A DNA stretch of 64,000 nt, from positions 229,976 through 293,975 of the forward strand of contig NZ_JBDWXV010000023.1 of assembly GCF_039982735.1 (NCBI RefSeq). The letters are read 5' to 3'. How positions within the stretch are numbered: the first letter of the stretch is position 1; each line of letters starts with the position of its first letter. Under the pieces are notes generated by a model, which was given only the letters and a program-made list of their open reading frames with translations, searched no databases and had not been told where the DNA came from. This document shows, piece after piece, positions 38,187 through 46,465 of this stretch. A program made the translations under genes and the position numbers. This DNA is from Saccharospirillum sp039982735. Lineage in GTDB: Bacteria; Pseudomonadota; Gammaproteobacteria; Pseudomonadales; Natronospirillaceae.

Positions 38187-39212
38187 TTAGTTGGTCACTT
38201 CTTCGAGGTCTTCCTTGAACTGGTTAAGCAGTGCTTCACCGCTTTCACCGGTCATTTCGATGAAGGTCTCTTCCACTTCAGGTGCCCGTGCCTTGAACAT
38301 CTCGATCTGTTCATCGGTCAGGCGAGTCACTGTGACGTCATCGCTGGCCGCTTCAATCGCTGCAAGGGCTTCATCAGCCAGGCCGTCGATGTGTACGAGG
38401 ATTTCCTCGAAGGCATGGTCAGCTGCATCCTGAATCAACTGCTGGTCTTCAGAAGACAGGCCGTCGTAGAAATCCTTGTTGGCCATGGCCGCCGTGGTGA
38501 ACCAGCCGTGCCCGGTAAAGGTCAGGTTGGGAGATACTTCGTACAAACCACCGGATTCAATCCAGAAAATTGGGTTTTCCTGGCCCTGAATCATGTTGGT
38601 CTGCAGTGCACCATACACTTCACCCCAGGGCAGCGGGGTTGCGGTGGCGCCAAAGGCTTCATAGGTAGAGGCCAGCAGCGGGTTGGTCATGATGCGGATT
38701 TTTTTACCATCAAAGTCAGCCGGTTCGGTGATCGGTTCGTCGGCGGTGACGACCATTTCCCCTTCCGGATACATTTGCAGCAGCTCGAGGTTTTGCTCTG
38801 CGTACAGCTCGGGGAAATCTTCGTTAATCGCTTCACTTTCGCGGAAGAACTGAACCACGGTGTCCATGTCGGTGGGCATCAGATAGGGGATAAAGAAGAT
38901 CTGTGCTTCCGGAATCAGGGAACCGGTAAAGCCGGGCGACTGGTTCACGAATTGCAGAATACCGTTCTGGGTTTGCTCCATGATGTCATCGGACTCACCG
39001 AGCTCACCGAAGCGATAGACCTGAAGGGTGTGGTCGGAATTGTCTTCAATGTATTCCTTGAAGGCATAGGCGTACACGTCCTGAACGTCGCCTTCGTACT
39101 CTTCGTGTGCGTAGCGCCAGTTGGCAGCCTGGGCCAGGGTGGCGGCGCCCATAGTTGCGGCCGCCAGGGCAGAGATGCCCAAAATCTTGGTAACAGATGC
39201 AGATGTTTTCAT
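38187..39212 (-). CDS. dctP: TRAP transporter solute-binding protein
   Basis: 341 residues from the ATG at 39212. A signal peptide (KILGISALAAATMGAATLAQAA) precedes a DctP domain with NWRYAHEEYEGDVQ, then KKIRIMTNPLLASTYEAFGATATPLPWGEVYGALQTNMIQGQENP, the block carrying the substrate-carboxylate arginine (KIRIM). First gene of a dctP-dctQ-dctM-uspA unit that continues into the dehydrogenase-like and dehydratase-like genes. The neighbouring dehydratase suggests a hydroxyproline-like substrate, but this is inference. Confidence 0.95.
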   Translation of the reverse strand: MKTSASVTKILGISALAAATMGAATLAQAANWRYAHEEYEGDVQDVYAYAFKEYIEDNSDHTLQVYRFGELGESDDIMEQTQNGILQFVNQSPGFTGSLIPEAQIFFIPYLMPTDMDTVVQFFRESEAINEDFPELYAEQNLELLQMYPEGEMVVTADEPITEPADFDGKKIRIMTNPLLASTYEAFGATATPLPWGEVYGALQTNMIQGQENPIFWIESGGLYEVSPNLTFTGHGWFTTAAMANKDFYDGLSSEDQQLIQDAADHAFEEILVHIDGLADEALAAIEAASDDVTVTRLTDEQIEMFKARAPEVEETFIEMTGESGEALLNQFKEDLEEVTN

Positions 39213-39767
39213 GTGGTTAACCTCCATTCACCCCGGCGCTGGTCGAACACCCCGGGTGGGTTTCTGTTGGTTAGGGTTGAGGGTCTGAAACAGGCCGATA
39301 TCCATCGACTTAGCACCCCCAAAATCCTTTAGAGCTATATCAGAATGGCAAAACAATTCGGCTCTGGCAAGGAAATGGGCATTAAAATATTTCAGCTAAC
39401 CGGGATGATGGAGGCTTGCAACAATCAAACGAGCCCGTTCTCCCGGCATCGCGAGCGCCAAGCCGGCCCGACCTGCTACGGCTTTGAAAGTGCCTGAATG
39501 GCTAAGTGGAAAGCCTTATAAAAGCTGATTCCCCTAAAATTATCGCCCCCAAAGAAGACCCTCGCATATCGGTAGAGCCGAGGTATCGGTGTGCGCTAAA
39601 AAGATGCTCGTTTCAATAAGTTAGCAGAGGTTGCAAACCGCACCTAGGTTTGGAACAGTGAGCGAATGGAAAAATAGATGGCAGCATTAAAGTTTCGTGT
39701 TCGAAAGTATTTTGAGGGTTATTGGAAGGGTGTAAGGCTCGGTTGAGGGTATGCTGCCGGAATGAGG
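39213..39767. other. 555-bp region without a gene
   Basis: No coding frame of convincing composition lies between dctP and the regulator gene. It should contain the dctP promoter, but I could not place -35/-10 boxes, a sigma54 site or a clear operator by eye. The region is A+T-richer on the regulator side (39600-39740). Confidence 0.5.
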
Positions 39768-40610
39768 TTAGCGTTCGAACAGCTCACACCAGCCGTTACC
39801 CAAAGGCAGGTGAGAAAGTGAAATGAGCAGTTCATCCAACAGGTCGGGTGAGCTGGCATAACCGGCGATCAGGTCATTGATCAGGCACAAACGCTGTTCC
39901 AGTTTCAGCCGGATTTTCAAATAAGGGCTGTCATCCAGAATGCGCAACGGGTAAACACCGGTCGACAGATAAAACCGCGCGTAGTAGCTGAAATTAATGG
40001 ACACCTCACCCGAGAGAATGCGCCGCACGGTACGCGGGGTGACATTCAGGTACCGGGCCAGGTCACGCCGGGTCAGCTGGTTCTCCTGAAGAAAGAACAG
40101 CAGGCCATCGGCCACCATCCGGTAATAGTCTTTGTCGTAGAAAAACGGCCGCACACCGGCAAGTTCGCTGGGCTGGATGCACACCGAGTCATCGGCGTCG
40201 CGGCCGATATGCCGCGGGCAATGATCGATCATGTTTTGCAAGGTCGCCAGGCAATCGTCCGGTGAAACCCGCTGCAACAGCGATGCCAGGCGAACCTGGC
40301 GAATATTGCGATAGTCGCCAATGGGCAAGTGGCTGAAATAATTCGACTGGGCCAGCAAGTGCAGCGGCGACATGCCCATCACAAAACACCACCAGTTGAT
40401 GATGTGCATGCGGTACTGGCGTTTGCCTTTCTCCATCTCCATATAAGTTTTCTTGGAAACCGACAGCAGCCGCGTCATCGCAGGCGTGCTCAACTCGTTC
40501 ATGTGGCGGACCTGTGCAATAAAAGCACCGGCACTCTCATTGAACAGAAACTCAATGTCGTCGAAATCGACCCCCGGGCTGGGCCCGGTCGCACACTGAT
40601 TTGCAGTCAT
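39768..40610 (-). CDS. Regulator with two helix-turn-helix motifs
   Basis: 280 residues from the ATG at 40610. An XRE-like HTH near residues 35-65 (STPAMTRLLSVSKKTYMEMEKGKRQYRM) and a second HTH near residues 175-215 (LTRRDLARYLNVTPRTVRRILSGEVSI) flank a helical middle region. Both resemble lambda-repressor-type DNA-binding units; the protein has no recognisable ligand domain. It lies just upstream of the TRAP unit on the same strand with a 555-bp gap and is a plausible local regulator, but this is inference from position. Confidence 0.75.
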   Translation of the reverse strand: MTANQCATGPSPGVDFDDIEFLFNESAGAFIAQVRHMNELSTPAMTRLLSVSKKTYMEMEKGKRQYRMHIINWWCFVMGMSPLHLLAQSNYFSHLPIGDYRNIRQVRLASLLQRVSPDDCLATLQNMIDHCPRHIGRDADDSVCIQPSELAGVRPFFYDKDYYRMVADGLLFFLQENQLTRRDLARYLNVTPRTVRRILSGEVSINFSYYARFYLSTGVYPLRILDDSPYLKIRLKLEQRLCLINDLIAGYASSPDLLDELLISLSHLPLGNGWCELFER

Positions 40611-40978
40611 AGTGTTTAGTCTGGTTTTGGCCCGGTTTGCCGTCAATCGGACGCCATCGGGGTGTACTGGAAGCACCGGCTACGCCTCTGGGTATTAAAC
40701 CCTGGCCAGGTAGTCAGCTAAGGACACCGACGCTACCGCTATGTGACCCCTTTCACAATAAACAATCCTGCTGAATAGCGGCGCAATAGAACATGGCGCG
40801 ACGAACGCCGCCATGGCGCGGCTCCCTGGGCGGACGCAAACGACACCTCTGTGGATAACTCCTGTTGGTTTTGTTCACTCAATGGCACAAATAGTGTGTT
40901 TTGCATGGCGATATGGGCTTCAGTTCGGGTGACGCAGGCGCTAGTCTGATGCCCGTCATGTTGAACAGGGTAAGTCCC

Positions 40979-41419
40979 GTGTCAGAAATATCAGTTGGCC
41001 AGTTGGCACGACGTGCCGGGGTGTCGGTCGCCACCCTGCATTTTTACGAGCAAAAGGGGCTGATTCACAGCCAACGCAACGCTGGAAATCAGCGCCGCTA
41101 TAACCGGCGCATGCTGCGCCGGGTCGCCGTGATCAAGACGGCACAACGACTTGGGTTCAGCCTTAGAGAGATCGCAGAGATGTTCCGTGAACTGGGTGAG
41201 CAACAGGACATCACCAAAGACAACTGGCAGCAATTGTCGGTGCGCTGGCACCAGGCGCTGACCGAGCGCATTGAAGCGATGCAACGCCTGCGCGATGAAC
41301 TGAACACCTGCATCGGCTGCGGCTGTTTATCGATGGACAACTGCCGCCTGCGAAACCCGGACGATGCTCTCGGCGAGCAAGGCTCCGGGCCGGTGCTTTG
41401 GGAGGGGGGAGAGAGCTGA
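40979..41419 (+). CDS. soxR: Redox-sensing MerR regulator SoxR
   Basis: 146 residues from a GTG at 40979 preceded by AGGG; ATG codons at 40949 and 40958 are alternatives. The N-terminal MerR HTH reads VGQLARRAGVSVATLHFYEQKGLI, typical of SoxR (ALHFYE). The [2Fe-2S] ligands are in CIGCGCLSMDNC, the exact SoxR spacing. It activates promoters with a 19-bp spacer when its cluster is oxidised. A near-consensus SoxR box lies before the neighbouring VOC gene. No soxS gene is visible. Confidence 0.95.
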   Translation: MSEISVGQLARRAGVSVATLHFYEQKGLIHSQRNAGNQRRYNRRMLRRVAVIKTAQRLGFSLREIAEMFRELGEQQDITKDNWQQLSVRWHQALTERIEAMQRLRDELNTCIGCGCLSMDNCRLRNPDDALGEQGSGPVLWEGGES

Positions 41420-41476
41420 GAGCTGTTAGCTCAAGACTCGAAGCTCATAGCGCATAGTTCGCAGCTCGCAGCTCAC
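41414..41476. repeat. Heptanucleotide repeat, type AGCTCAN
   Basis: Nine consecutive 7-bp units with the pattern AGCTCAN: AGCTGAG, AGCTGTT, AGCTCAA, GACTCGA, AGCTCAT, AGCGCAT, AGTTCGC, AGCTCGC, AGCTCAC. It starts inside the end of soxR and runs to the end of the convergent VOC gene. A shorter related array lies at 50452-50493. Confidence 0.65.
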
Positions 41477-41478
41477 AA

Positions 41479-41892
41479 CTATTCCAAATTCCTCTCTTCG
41501 GGCAGGTCGCTCAGGTACTGCACAAATTCCACTTCAAACCCGTCCGGGTCAAGGAAGTAGACGTTGCGCCGGTGGGGATTTTCGTCACCCGGGTTGGTCA
41601 CTTCAAAGCCCGCCTGACGCAGACGTTTGATCACCGCATCGAGGTTCTGAGTGACATAGGCAAAGTGGGCCAGACCCACCTGGTGACCGGTCAGGTCCCG
41701 GTTCTCGCCTTCCCCCATTTCATTCAGCGCGATGTAGTGGTAGCCGTCTCCAAAATGCACCCAGATTCGGGGCTTGCCGTGCCAGGTGCCCTCGCCCCGG
41801 GTGCGAATGCGCCAGTGCGGAAAGGCAGCCCGGTAAAAGGCCAGTGACCGGTCGAGTGATTTGATGACGAGATTGATGTGTTCCAGATGCAT
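41479..41892 (-). CDS. VOC/glyoxalase superfamily protein, SoxR-controlled
   Basis: 137 residues from the ATG at 41892 with GAGGAG eight nt upstream. Two beta-alpha-beta-beta-beta units of the vicinal oxygen chelate fold are visible: MHLEHINLVIKSLDRSLAFYRAAF and GLAHFAYVTQNLDAVIKRLRQAGF, ending in FLDPDGFEVEFVQYL. Metal ligands are likely the His near residue 5, His in GLAHFA and Glu in FEVEF. Glyoxalase- or fosfomycin-resistance-like; its substrate is unknown. The SoxR box at 41933-41950 places it in an oxidative or redox-cycling-drug response. Confidence 0.85.
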   Translation of the reverse strand: MHLEHINLVIKSLDRSLAFYRAAFPHWRIRTRGEGTWHGKPRIWVHFGDGYHYIALNEMGEGENRDLTGHQVGLAHFAYVTQNLDAVIKRLRQAGFEVTNPGDENPHRRNVYFLDPDGFEVEFVQYLSDLPEERNLE

Positions 41893-41923
41893 TGCTGTGA
41901 CTCCTCTGTGGTTAGCCACACCG

Positions 41924-41954
41924 ATGCTAATACCTCAGCTTAACTTGAGGTAAA
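41924..41954 (-). promoter_or_regulatory. SoxR box and promoter of the VOC gene
   Basis: On the minus strand, -35 TTTACC (complement of 41949-41954) and -10 TAGCAT (complement of 41924-41929) are 19 bp apart. Within the spacer lies CCTCAGCTTAACTTGAGG (41933-41950, written on the plus strand), 16 of 18 matching the SoxR box CCTCAAGTTAACTTGAGG of E. coli soxS. The over-long spacer is the hallmark of MerR/SoxR-type promoters. Confidence 0.88.
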
Positions 41955-42026
41955 GTGCTTTTTTGGGATTATTTAAGGTAATGTTGGCGAGATGCTGTGC
42001 GCCACCGGCTGCCGCCAATCACAGTG

Positions 42027-43217
42027 TCAGCTTGTCTGCATCAGTACGTCCAGCAGTACGCCACTCAACGCAAACCCCAGCACCAGCAAAACCAGCGGAA
42101 CACGCTGGCTGCGTAGCAACAGCACCCCGATCACCACCGGTGCCAGTTGCCAGGGCACTTGCACGCCCTGCAGAAACACCGGTTGGTACAAGGCCGCCAT
42201 CAGCAAGCCGACGACGGCCGCGTTGATGCCGGAAACGGCGCCGCTGACGCGCGGCCGGGCCAGCAGTGCCTGCCAGTAGTCGCGCACTGCCAGCAACAGC
42301 AGAAAGCCAGGCAGAAAGATGGCCAGGGTGGCCAGCGCCGCGCCAAGCAGCGGTGTTTCAGGCTGAAGCAGCGCACCCAGGTAAGCCGCCAGTGAAAACA
42401 GCGGGCCGGGCAACGCCTGGGCGACGGCGTACCCCAGCAGAAAGGCATCCTGACTGATGGCATCGCCTACCGTGGCCTGCAGCAACGGCAACACCACATG
42501 GCCGCCGCCAAACACCAGTGCGCCGGTCTGGTAGAAATCGGCCCACAGGCTGCCCGGCAAGCCCAACACACCAACCACCGCCAGCAGCAGAAACACAGCG
42601 AGCGAAAGCCAGTGTACCCGGCCCCGGGTTCCGTCAGGAACGGAGCCCGCGTCACGGGTCTGGCGGCTGGCGCCCCAGGCGGCGGCCACCAGCAATACCA
42701 GCATTTGCCCGCCTACGCCGGGCCACACCACCAGGGTGGCGAGGGACAGCAGTGCGACCGCCTGGGTTGCTTTGGCATCACAAAAACGGGCAAACATGCC
42801 GGTCACGGCATCGAGTACCACGACCACAGCCAGCCATTTAAGGCCCATGATAACCCCTGGAACCCAGGCGGCCGTGGCGGTCAGGCTGGTCACCGCCACG
42901 GCGGTCATGATCACAAACGACGGCAGGGTAAAGCCGATAAATGCCGCGATTGCGCCGGGCAGCCCTGCCCGGTGCTGGCCAATCGCGAAGCCGACCTGGC
43001 TCGAACCGGGGCCGGGCAGAAACTGGCTCAGCGCCAGCAGGTGGGCGTACTGTTCTTCACCGAGCCAGTTCAGCCGAACCACAAAGGTGGTGCGAAAATA
43101 GCCCAAATGCGCCGCCGGACCACCGAAACTGGTGCACCCCAGCCATAAAAAGCGCCAGAATACGTCCCAGGTGCGTTGCCAGGTGGTGGTGTTCCGGGTG
43201 TCAGTACTGGGAGTCAA
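42027..43217 (-). CDS. chrA: ChrA-family chromate transporter, two-domain
   Basis: 396 residues with a duplicated membrane domain. Each half shows the family motifs: FLWLGCTSFGGPAAHLGYF and FLPGPGSSQVGFAIG in the first, FYQTGALVFGGGHVVLPLL and ALPGPLFSLAAYLG in the second. About 10-12 membrane helices. The long-chain ChrA group exports chromate; some members transport other anions, so the substrate is an inference from family. It stands alone, downstream of the SoxR/VOC pair. Confidence 0.93.
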   Translation of the reverse strand: MTPSTDTRNTTTWQRTWDVFWRFLWLGCTSFGGPAAHLGYFRTTFVVRLNWLGEEQYAHLLALSQFLPGPGSSQVGFAIGQHRAGLPGAIAAFIGFTLPSFVIMTAVAVTSLTATAAWVPGVIMGLKWLAVVVVLDAVTGMFARFCDAKATQAVALLSLATLVVWPGVGGQMLVLLVAAAWGASRQTRDAGSVPDGTRGRVHWLSLAVFLLLAVVGVLGLPGSLWADFYQTGALVFGGGHVVLPLLQATVGDAISQDAFLLGYAVAQALPGPLFSLAAYLGALLQPETPLLGAALATLAIFLPGFLLLLAVRDYWQALLARPRVSGAVSGINAAVVGLLMAALYQPVFLQGVQVPWQLAPVVIGVLLLRSQRVPLVLLVLGFALSGVLLDVLMQTS

Positions 43218-43339
43218 GGTGTTGGCCCTGTTCAGTTGGGTGCTAGTGCACCGTCACGATTCTGATGAACAGTTTATGGCGCTAATATGACAGATCCAAG
43301 ACAGCCTTCCGCAATGCACAATGGCTGCACATTGCGCTG

Positions 43340-43611
43340 CTAGTGTACTGTAACAGTCTAAATGCCCATACCAGAGCGCCCCAAAAGGTTCACCACAAGG
43401 CGCCGCTCGCCGGGAAGGGTGGCTCCCTTTCCAAGAGCGGCAACGCCGGGGTGGGCCTTTTGGGACGCTCCCTTCGGGCGAGTCGTCAGGCAGCCACCTG
43501 ACTGCGTTGCATCGGCTTGAAATAGGCCCACTATTACTGCGCCGATGCGCCTTGCATCTGGCCGCCTGACGACTCGCTGGTAAGGACATTTAGTCTGTTA
43601 CAGTACACTAG
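43340..43611. mobile_element. MITE-like element with 25-bp terminal inverted repeats
   Basis: The ends, 43340-43364 and 43587-43611, are inverted repeats with 24 of 25 matches (outer CTAGTGTACTGTAACAG). The CTAG at both ends could be a 4-bp duplication of an IS5-type YTAR target, or the TA an IS630-type duplication. Two more inverted repeats are nested inside: CCCCAAAAGG against CCTTTTGGG, and GCGAGTCGTCAGGC on the left against its complement on the right. No transposase frame fits in 272 bp. It occupies the gap between chrA and the kinase gene. Confidence 0.72.
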
Positions 43612-43642
43612 AATCGGTAGCATCACCTCATGGCGGACGACC

Positions 43643-45049
43643 ATGCGCATCAGTCTTCGATACAAGTTGTTTCTCATTATCCTGCTCGCCAACGCACTGG
43701 TGGCCAGCGCCATTGTGATCACCAACAATCGCGCCTTCGACGCCGGTTTCGAGGCCTATCTTGAACAGGTGCAAAGCCGCCGGCTGGCGCCTTTGCTGTC
43801 GGCACTGTCGGATATATACGCAGAGCAGGGCAGTTGGGCCTGGGTGCAGCGTGAGCCCATGCGTTTCTATCGGCTGGTGAGCAACGCCACACCCGGGCGT
43901 TCGCCCCGCGACCCGCGCCGGGAGCCGGTACTGCTAAGTGATGCCGGCAATACATTGCTGATTGGCGACCCCAGGCTGCAGCGACGCGCCTATTGGTTGC
44001 CCATTGAACTTAACGGCGAGACCGTCGGCTCGCTGGGGGTACCGCAAGCGGTGCGTCTGGGCGCCGAATTCGACCGCTTGTTCGCCAGCCAACAGCGGCG
44101 CCAGTTGCGCTGGATAGCACTGATCACCCTGCTGGTGTCGGCGGCATTGGCCATCCCCTTTGCGGCGCGACTGCTGCGCCCCATTGCCGATTTGAAGATC
44201 GCCTTTCATCGACTGGCCAGTGGCGACCTGGGCAGTGAAGACATGCAGCAGCGCCTGGTCGTGCGCGGCAACGATGAACTGTCCGACCTGGCGCGGGATT
44301 TCAACGTACTGGCGGAAACCCTGCAGCGCAACCAGCAGGCGCGCCAGCGCTGGATCGTCGACATCGCCCATGAACTGCGCACACCCATCGCCGTGTTAAA
44401 GGCCGAAATTGAAGCCCTGCTCGATGGCATCCGCCAACCAGACCCCGACACCCTGGCCTCACTGTTTCAGGAGATTCAGCGTCTGGGCGGGCTGGTGAAC
44501 GACCTGCATGATTTGTCGCTGGGAGATGCTGGCACCCTGGCCTACCAGCCAGCTGAGATTGATCTGCTCGACGTGCTCAACACCGTTCACGGCCACTTCG
44601 ATCTGGAGCTGGCCCGCAAGCATCTCGACTGGGCACTCAAGGCACCCGACGCACCGGTAACGATAACTGGCGACCCGAACCGTCTGATGCAGCTGTTCAG
44701 CAACCTGATGCAAAACAGCCTGCGCTACACCGATGGCAGCGCCAACAAACCGGGTCGGGTTGTGGTCGAGGTTCAGCGCAGCGACGCTGGTATCACGGTG
44801 CGCTGGTCCGATTCATCCCCCGGCGTTCCGGACGGTGCGCTGGCGTTGCTGTTCGATCGGTTGTATCGCGTTGAAGCGTCACGCAGCCGCGCCAGCGGTG
44901 GTTCGGGCCTTGGCTTGTCGATTGTGCGCAGCATTGCCGAGGCCCACCATGGCCAGGTGACCGCCACCCATTCCCCGCTCGGAGGCCTGATGGTATCGGT
45001 CTTCTTTGCGCATCCTTCCGATCAACCAGACTCAGGGAGCCCCGCCTGA
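43643..45049 (+). CDS. baeS: Envelope-stress sensor histidine kinase, BaeS-like
   Basis: 468 residues. N-terminal membrane helix, a periplasmic region of about 130 residues, a second helix (WIALITLLVSAALAIPFAARLL), HAMP domain, HisKA with H243 in VDIAHELRTPIAVLKAE and an HATPase with NLMQNSLRYTDG and GGSGLGLSIVRSIAEAH. The order BaeS-BaeR followed by a Spy-like gene supports the assignment. BaeSR answers envelope damage. It overlaps baeR by TGATG. Gene symbol by motif and context only. Confidence 0.85.
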   Translation: MRISLRYKLFLIILLANALVASAIVITNNRAFDAGFEAYLEQVQSRRLAPLLSALSDIYAEQGSWAWVQREPMRFYRLVSNATPGRSPRDPRREPVLLSDAGNTLLIGDPRLQRRAYWLPIELNGETVGSLGVPQAVRLGAEFDRLFASQQRRQLRWIALITLLVSAALAIPFAARLLRPIADLKIAFHRLASGDLGSEDMQQRLVVRGNDELSDLARDFNVLAETLQRNQQARQRWIVDIAHELRTPIAVLKAEIEALLDGIRQPDPDTLASLFQEIQRLGGLVNDLHDLSLGDAGTLAYQPAEIDLLDVLNTVHGHFDLELARKHLDWALKAPDAPVTITGDPNRLMQLFSNLMQNSLRYTDGSANKPGRVVVEVQRSDAGITVRWSDSSPGVPDGALALLFDRLYRVEASRSRASGGSGLGLSIVRSIAEAHHGQVTATHSPLGGLMVSVFFAHPSDQPDSGSPA

Positions 45050-45717
45050 TGAGCGGCCACATTCTTATTGTTGAAGACGAAACCAAACTGGCAACGGTAC
45101 TGCGCGACTACCTGACGCGCGATGGCTACAGCGTCAGCCTGCTCGACCGGGGCGATGGCGTTCTGGACTGGCTAAGCCGGGAAACGCCCGACCTGATACT
45201 GCTCGACCTTATGCTCCCCGGCACCGACGGGCTCAGCCTGTGCCGGTCCATTCGCAGCACTCAGCAGACTCCCATTATCATGACCACGGCCCGTGTCGAG
45301 GAAATCGACCGGTTGCTGGGCCTGGAGCTCGGCGCAGACGACTACATCTGCAAACCGTTCAGCCCGCGTGAAGTCGTGGCCCGGGTAAAGGCCGTGCTGC
45401 GCCGCACGCACCAAGTTCCCGATAGCGCGCCGGAGCCGCAGTTGCAGTTGGCCGAAAACAGCAACCGCGCCCGCTTTGGCGACCGGGACACCGAACTCAC
45501 CGCCATCGAAATGCGCCTGCTGCAATTATTGATGAAGCAGCCCGGCCGCATTTTTACCCGTGACCAACTGATGGACGACATCTACCCCGACCGTCGGCTA
45601 GTCAGCGACCGAACCATCGACAGCCACATCAAAAACCTGCGCCGTAAACTTTCGACGCTGGCGCCCGATCAGGAATTTGTGCGTTCGGTGTATGGGGCTG
45701 GCTACAAATTCGAATAA
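45049..45717 (+). CDS. baeR: Response regulator, BaeR-like
   Basis: 222 residues. A receiver domain with phospho-acceptor D53 (LLDLMLPGTDGLSLC) and conserved Lys in DDYICKPFSPREV, followed by an OmpR-type winged-helix DNA-binding domain (LTAIEMRLLQLLMKQPGRIFTRDQLM ... RTIDSHIKNLRRKL). Start overlaps the kinase stop. Likely regulates the downstream Spy-like gene, as BaeR does in E. coli. Confidence 0.88.
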   Translation: MSGHILIVEDETKLATVLRDYLTRDGYSVSLLDRGDGVLDWLSRETPDLILLDLMLPGTDGLSLCRSIRSTQQTPIIMTTARVEEIDRLLGLELGADDYICKPFSPREVVARVKAVLRRTHQVPDSAPEPQLQLAENSNRARFGDRDTELTAIEMRLLQLLMKQPGRIFTRDQLMDDIYPDRRLVSDRTIDSHIKNLRRKLSTLAPDQEFVRSVYGAGYKFE

Positions 45718-45825
45718 GCCAATGCAAAGAATCTGTCATCCATGGTGGCTCCACACTTTCTGCGAAGTGGCAGCCGATACTGGTTTTCACCGGGTCAGAG
45801 GGCCCACATAACGGAGAACCAGACC

Positions 45826-46287
45826 ATGAAATCCATTTTTTCGACCACCCCGCGCCAATCGCTGATCGCCATCGGTGTTGTCGTCGCCCTGGCGGGCAGT
45901 GCCAGTGCCGTTTACGCCCACGATGCCATGAACCAGAGTCGCATGACTGACCGGTTCGACTACATCTTTACCCAGTTGAATCTGACCGACGCCCAGCGTG
46001 CAGAGGTGGTGGACATTATGACCACCCAGATGGCAGAGCGGCGTGAGCAGCACCGGGAGCAACGCGACATCGGTGCTGACCGCCCAACGGCAGAAGAGCG
46101 TCAGGCGTTCCGCGACGCTGCCCGTACCGCCCTGACCGATGAACTGGGCACGGTATTGCAGGCCGACCAGGTTGAAGGGCTAATCACCTATCTCGAAGCG
46201 CATCAGCCCCGGGGCAAGAAAGGGATGCACGGCAGTCACCGGGGCGGCCGTTACGCGCCCGCTGAGCAATCCACCGATGCCCAGTAG
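45826..46287 (+). CDS. Spy/CpxP-like periplasmic chaperone
   Basis: 153 residues from ATG 45826 with ACGGAG upstream. A signal peptide (SLIAIGVVVALAGSASAVYA) leads to an all-helical domain with the family's LTDAQRAEVVDIM motif (LTxxQ) and a second TALTDELGTVLQADQVEGL-type LTxxQ-like repeat. The tail is rich in Gly, His and Arg. Spy-type proteins hold unfolded periplasmic proteins and may bind metal through the tail. Downstream of baeSR and ended by a strong terminator. Confidence 0.85.
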   Translation: MKSIFSTTPRQSLIAIGVVVALAGSASAVYAHDAMNQSRMTDRFDYIFTQLNLTDAQRAEVVDIMTTQMAERREQHREQRDIGADRPTAEERQAFRDAARTALTDELGTVLQADQVEGLITYLEAHQPRGKKGMHGSHRGGRYAPAEQSTDAQ

Positions 46288-46313
46288 GTAAACCGCCCAT
46301 TCAAGGTTCCCTT

Positions 46314-46336
46314 GCCCGCCCAGTGCGGGCTTTTTT
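46314..46336 (+). terminator. Rho-independent terminator after spy-like gene
   Basis: GCCCGC and GCGGGC form a perfect 6-bp stem with loop CCAGT, followed by six Ts (46331-46336). It closes the baeSR-spy unit. Confidence 0.9.
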
Positions 46337-46465
46337 CATAAACACTGGACAAACCCGCCTGACGAATTAAGGTTACCCCCAAGGCCTCACAAGGGCCGAC
46401 ATGGCTAACGCCTCTCAACAGTACCGGTGACCCCGGCACTTACCCAACAAAAAAGGATCATCGTC

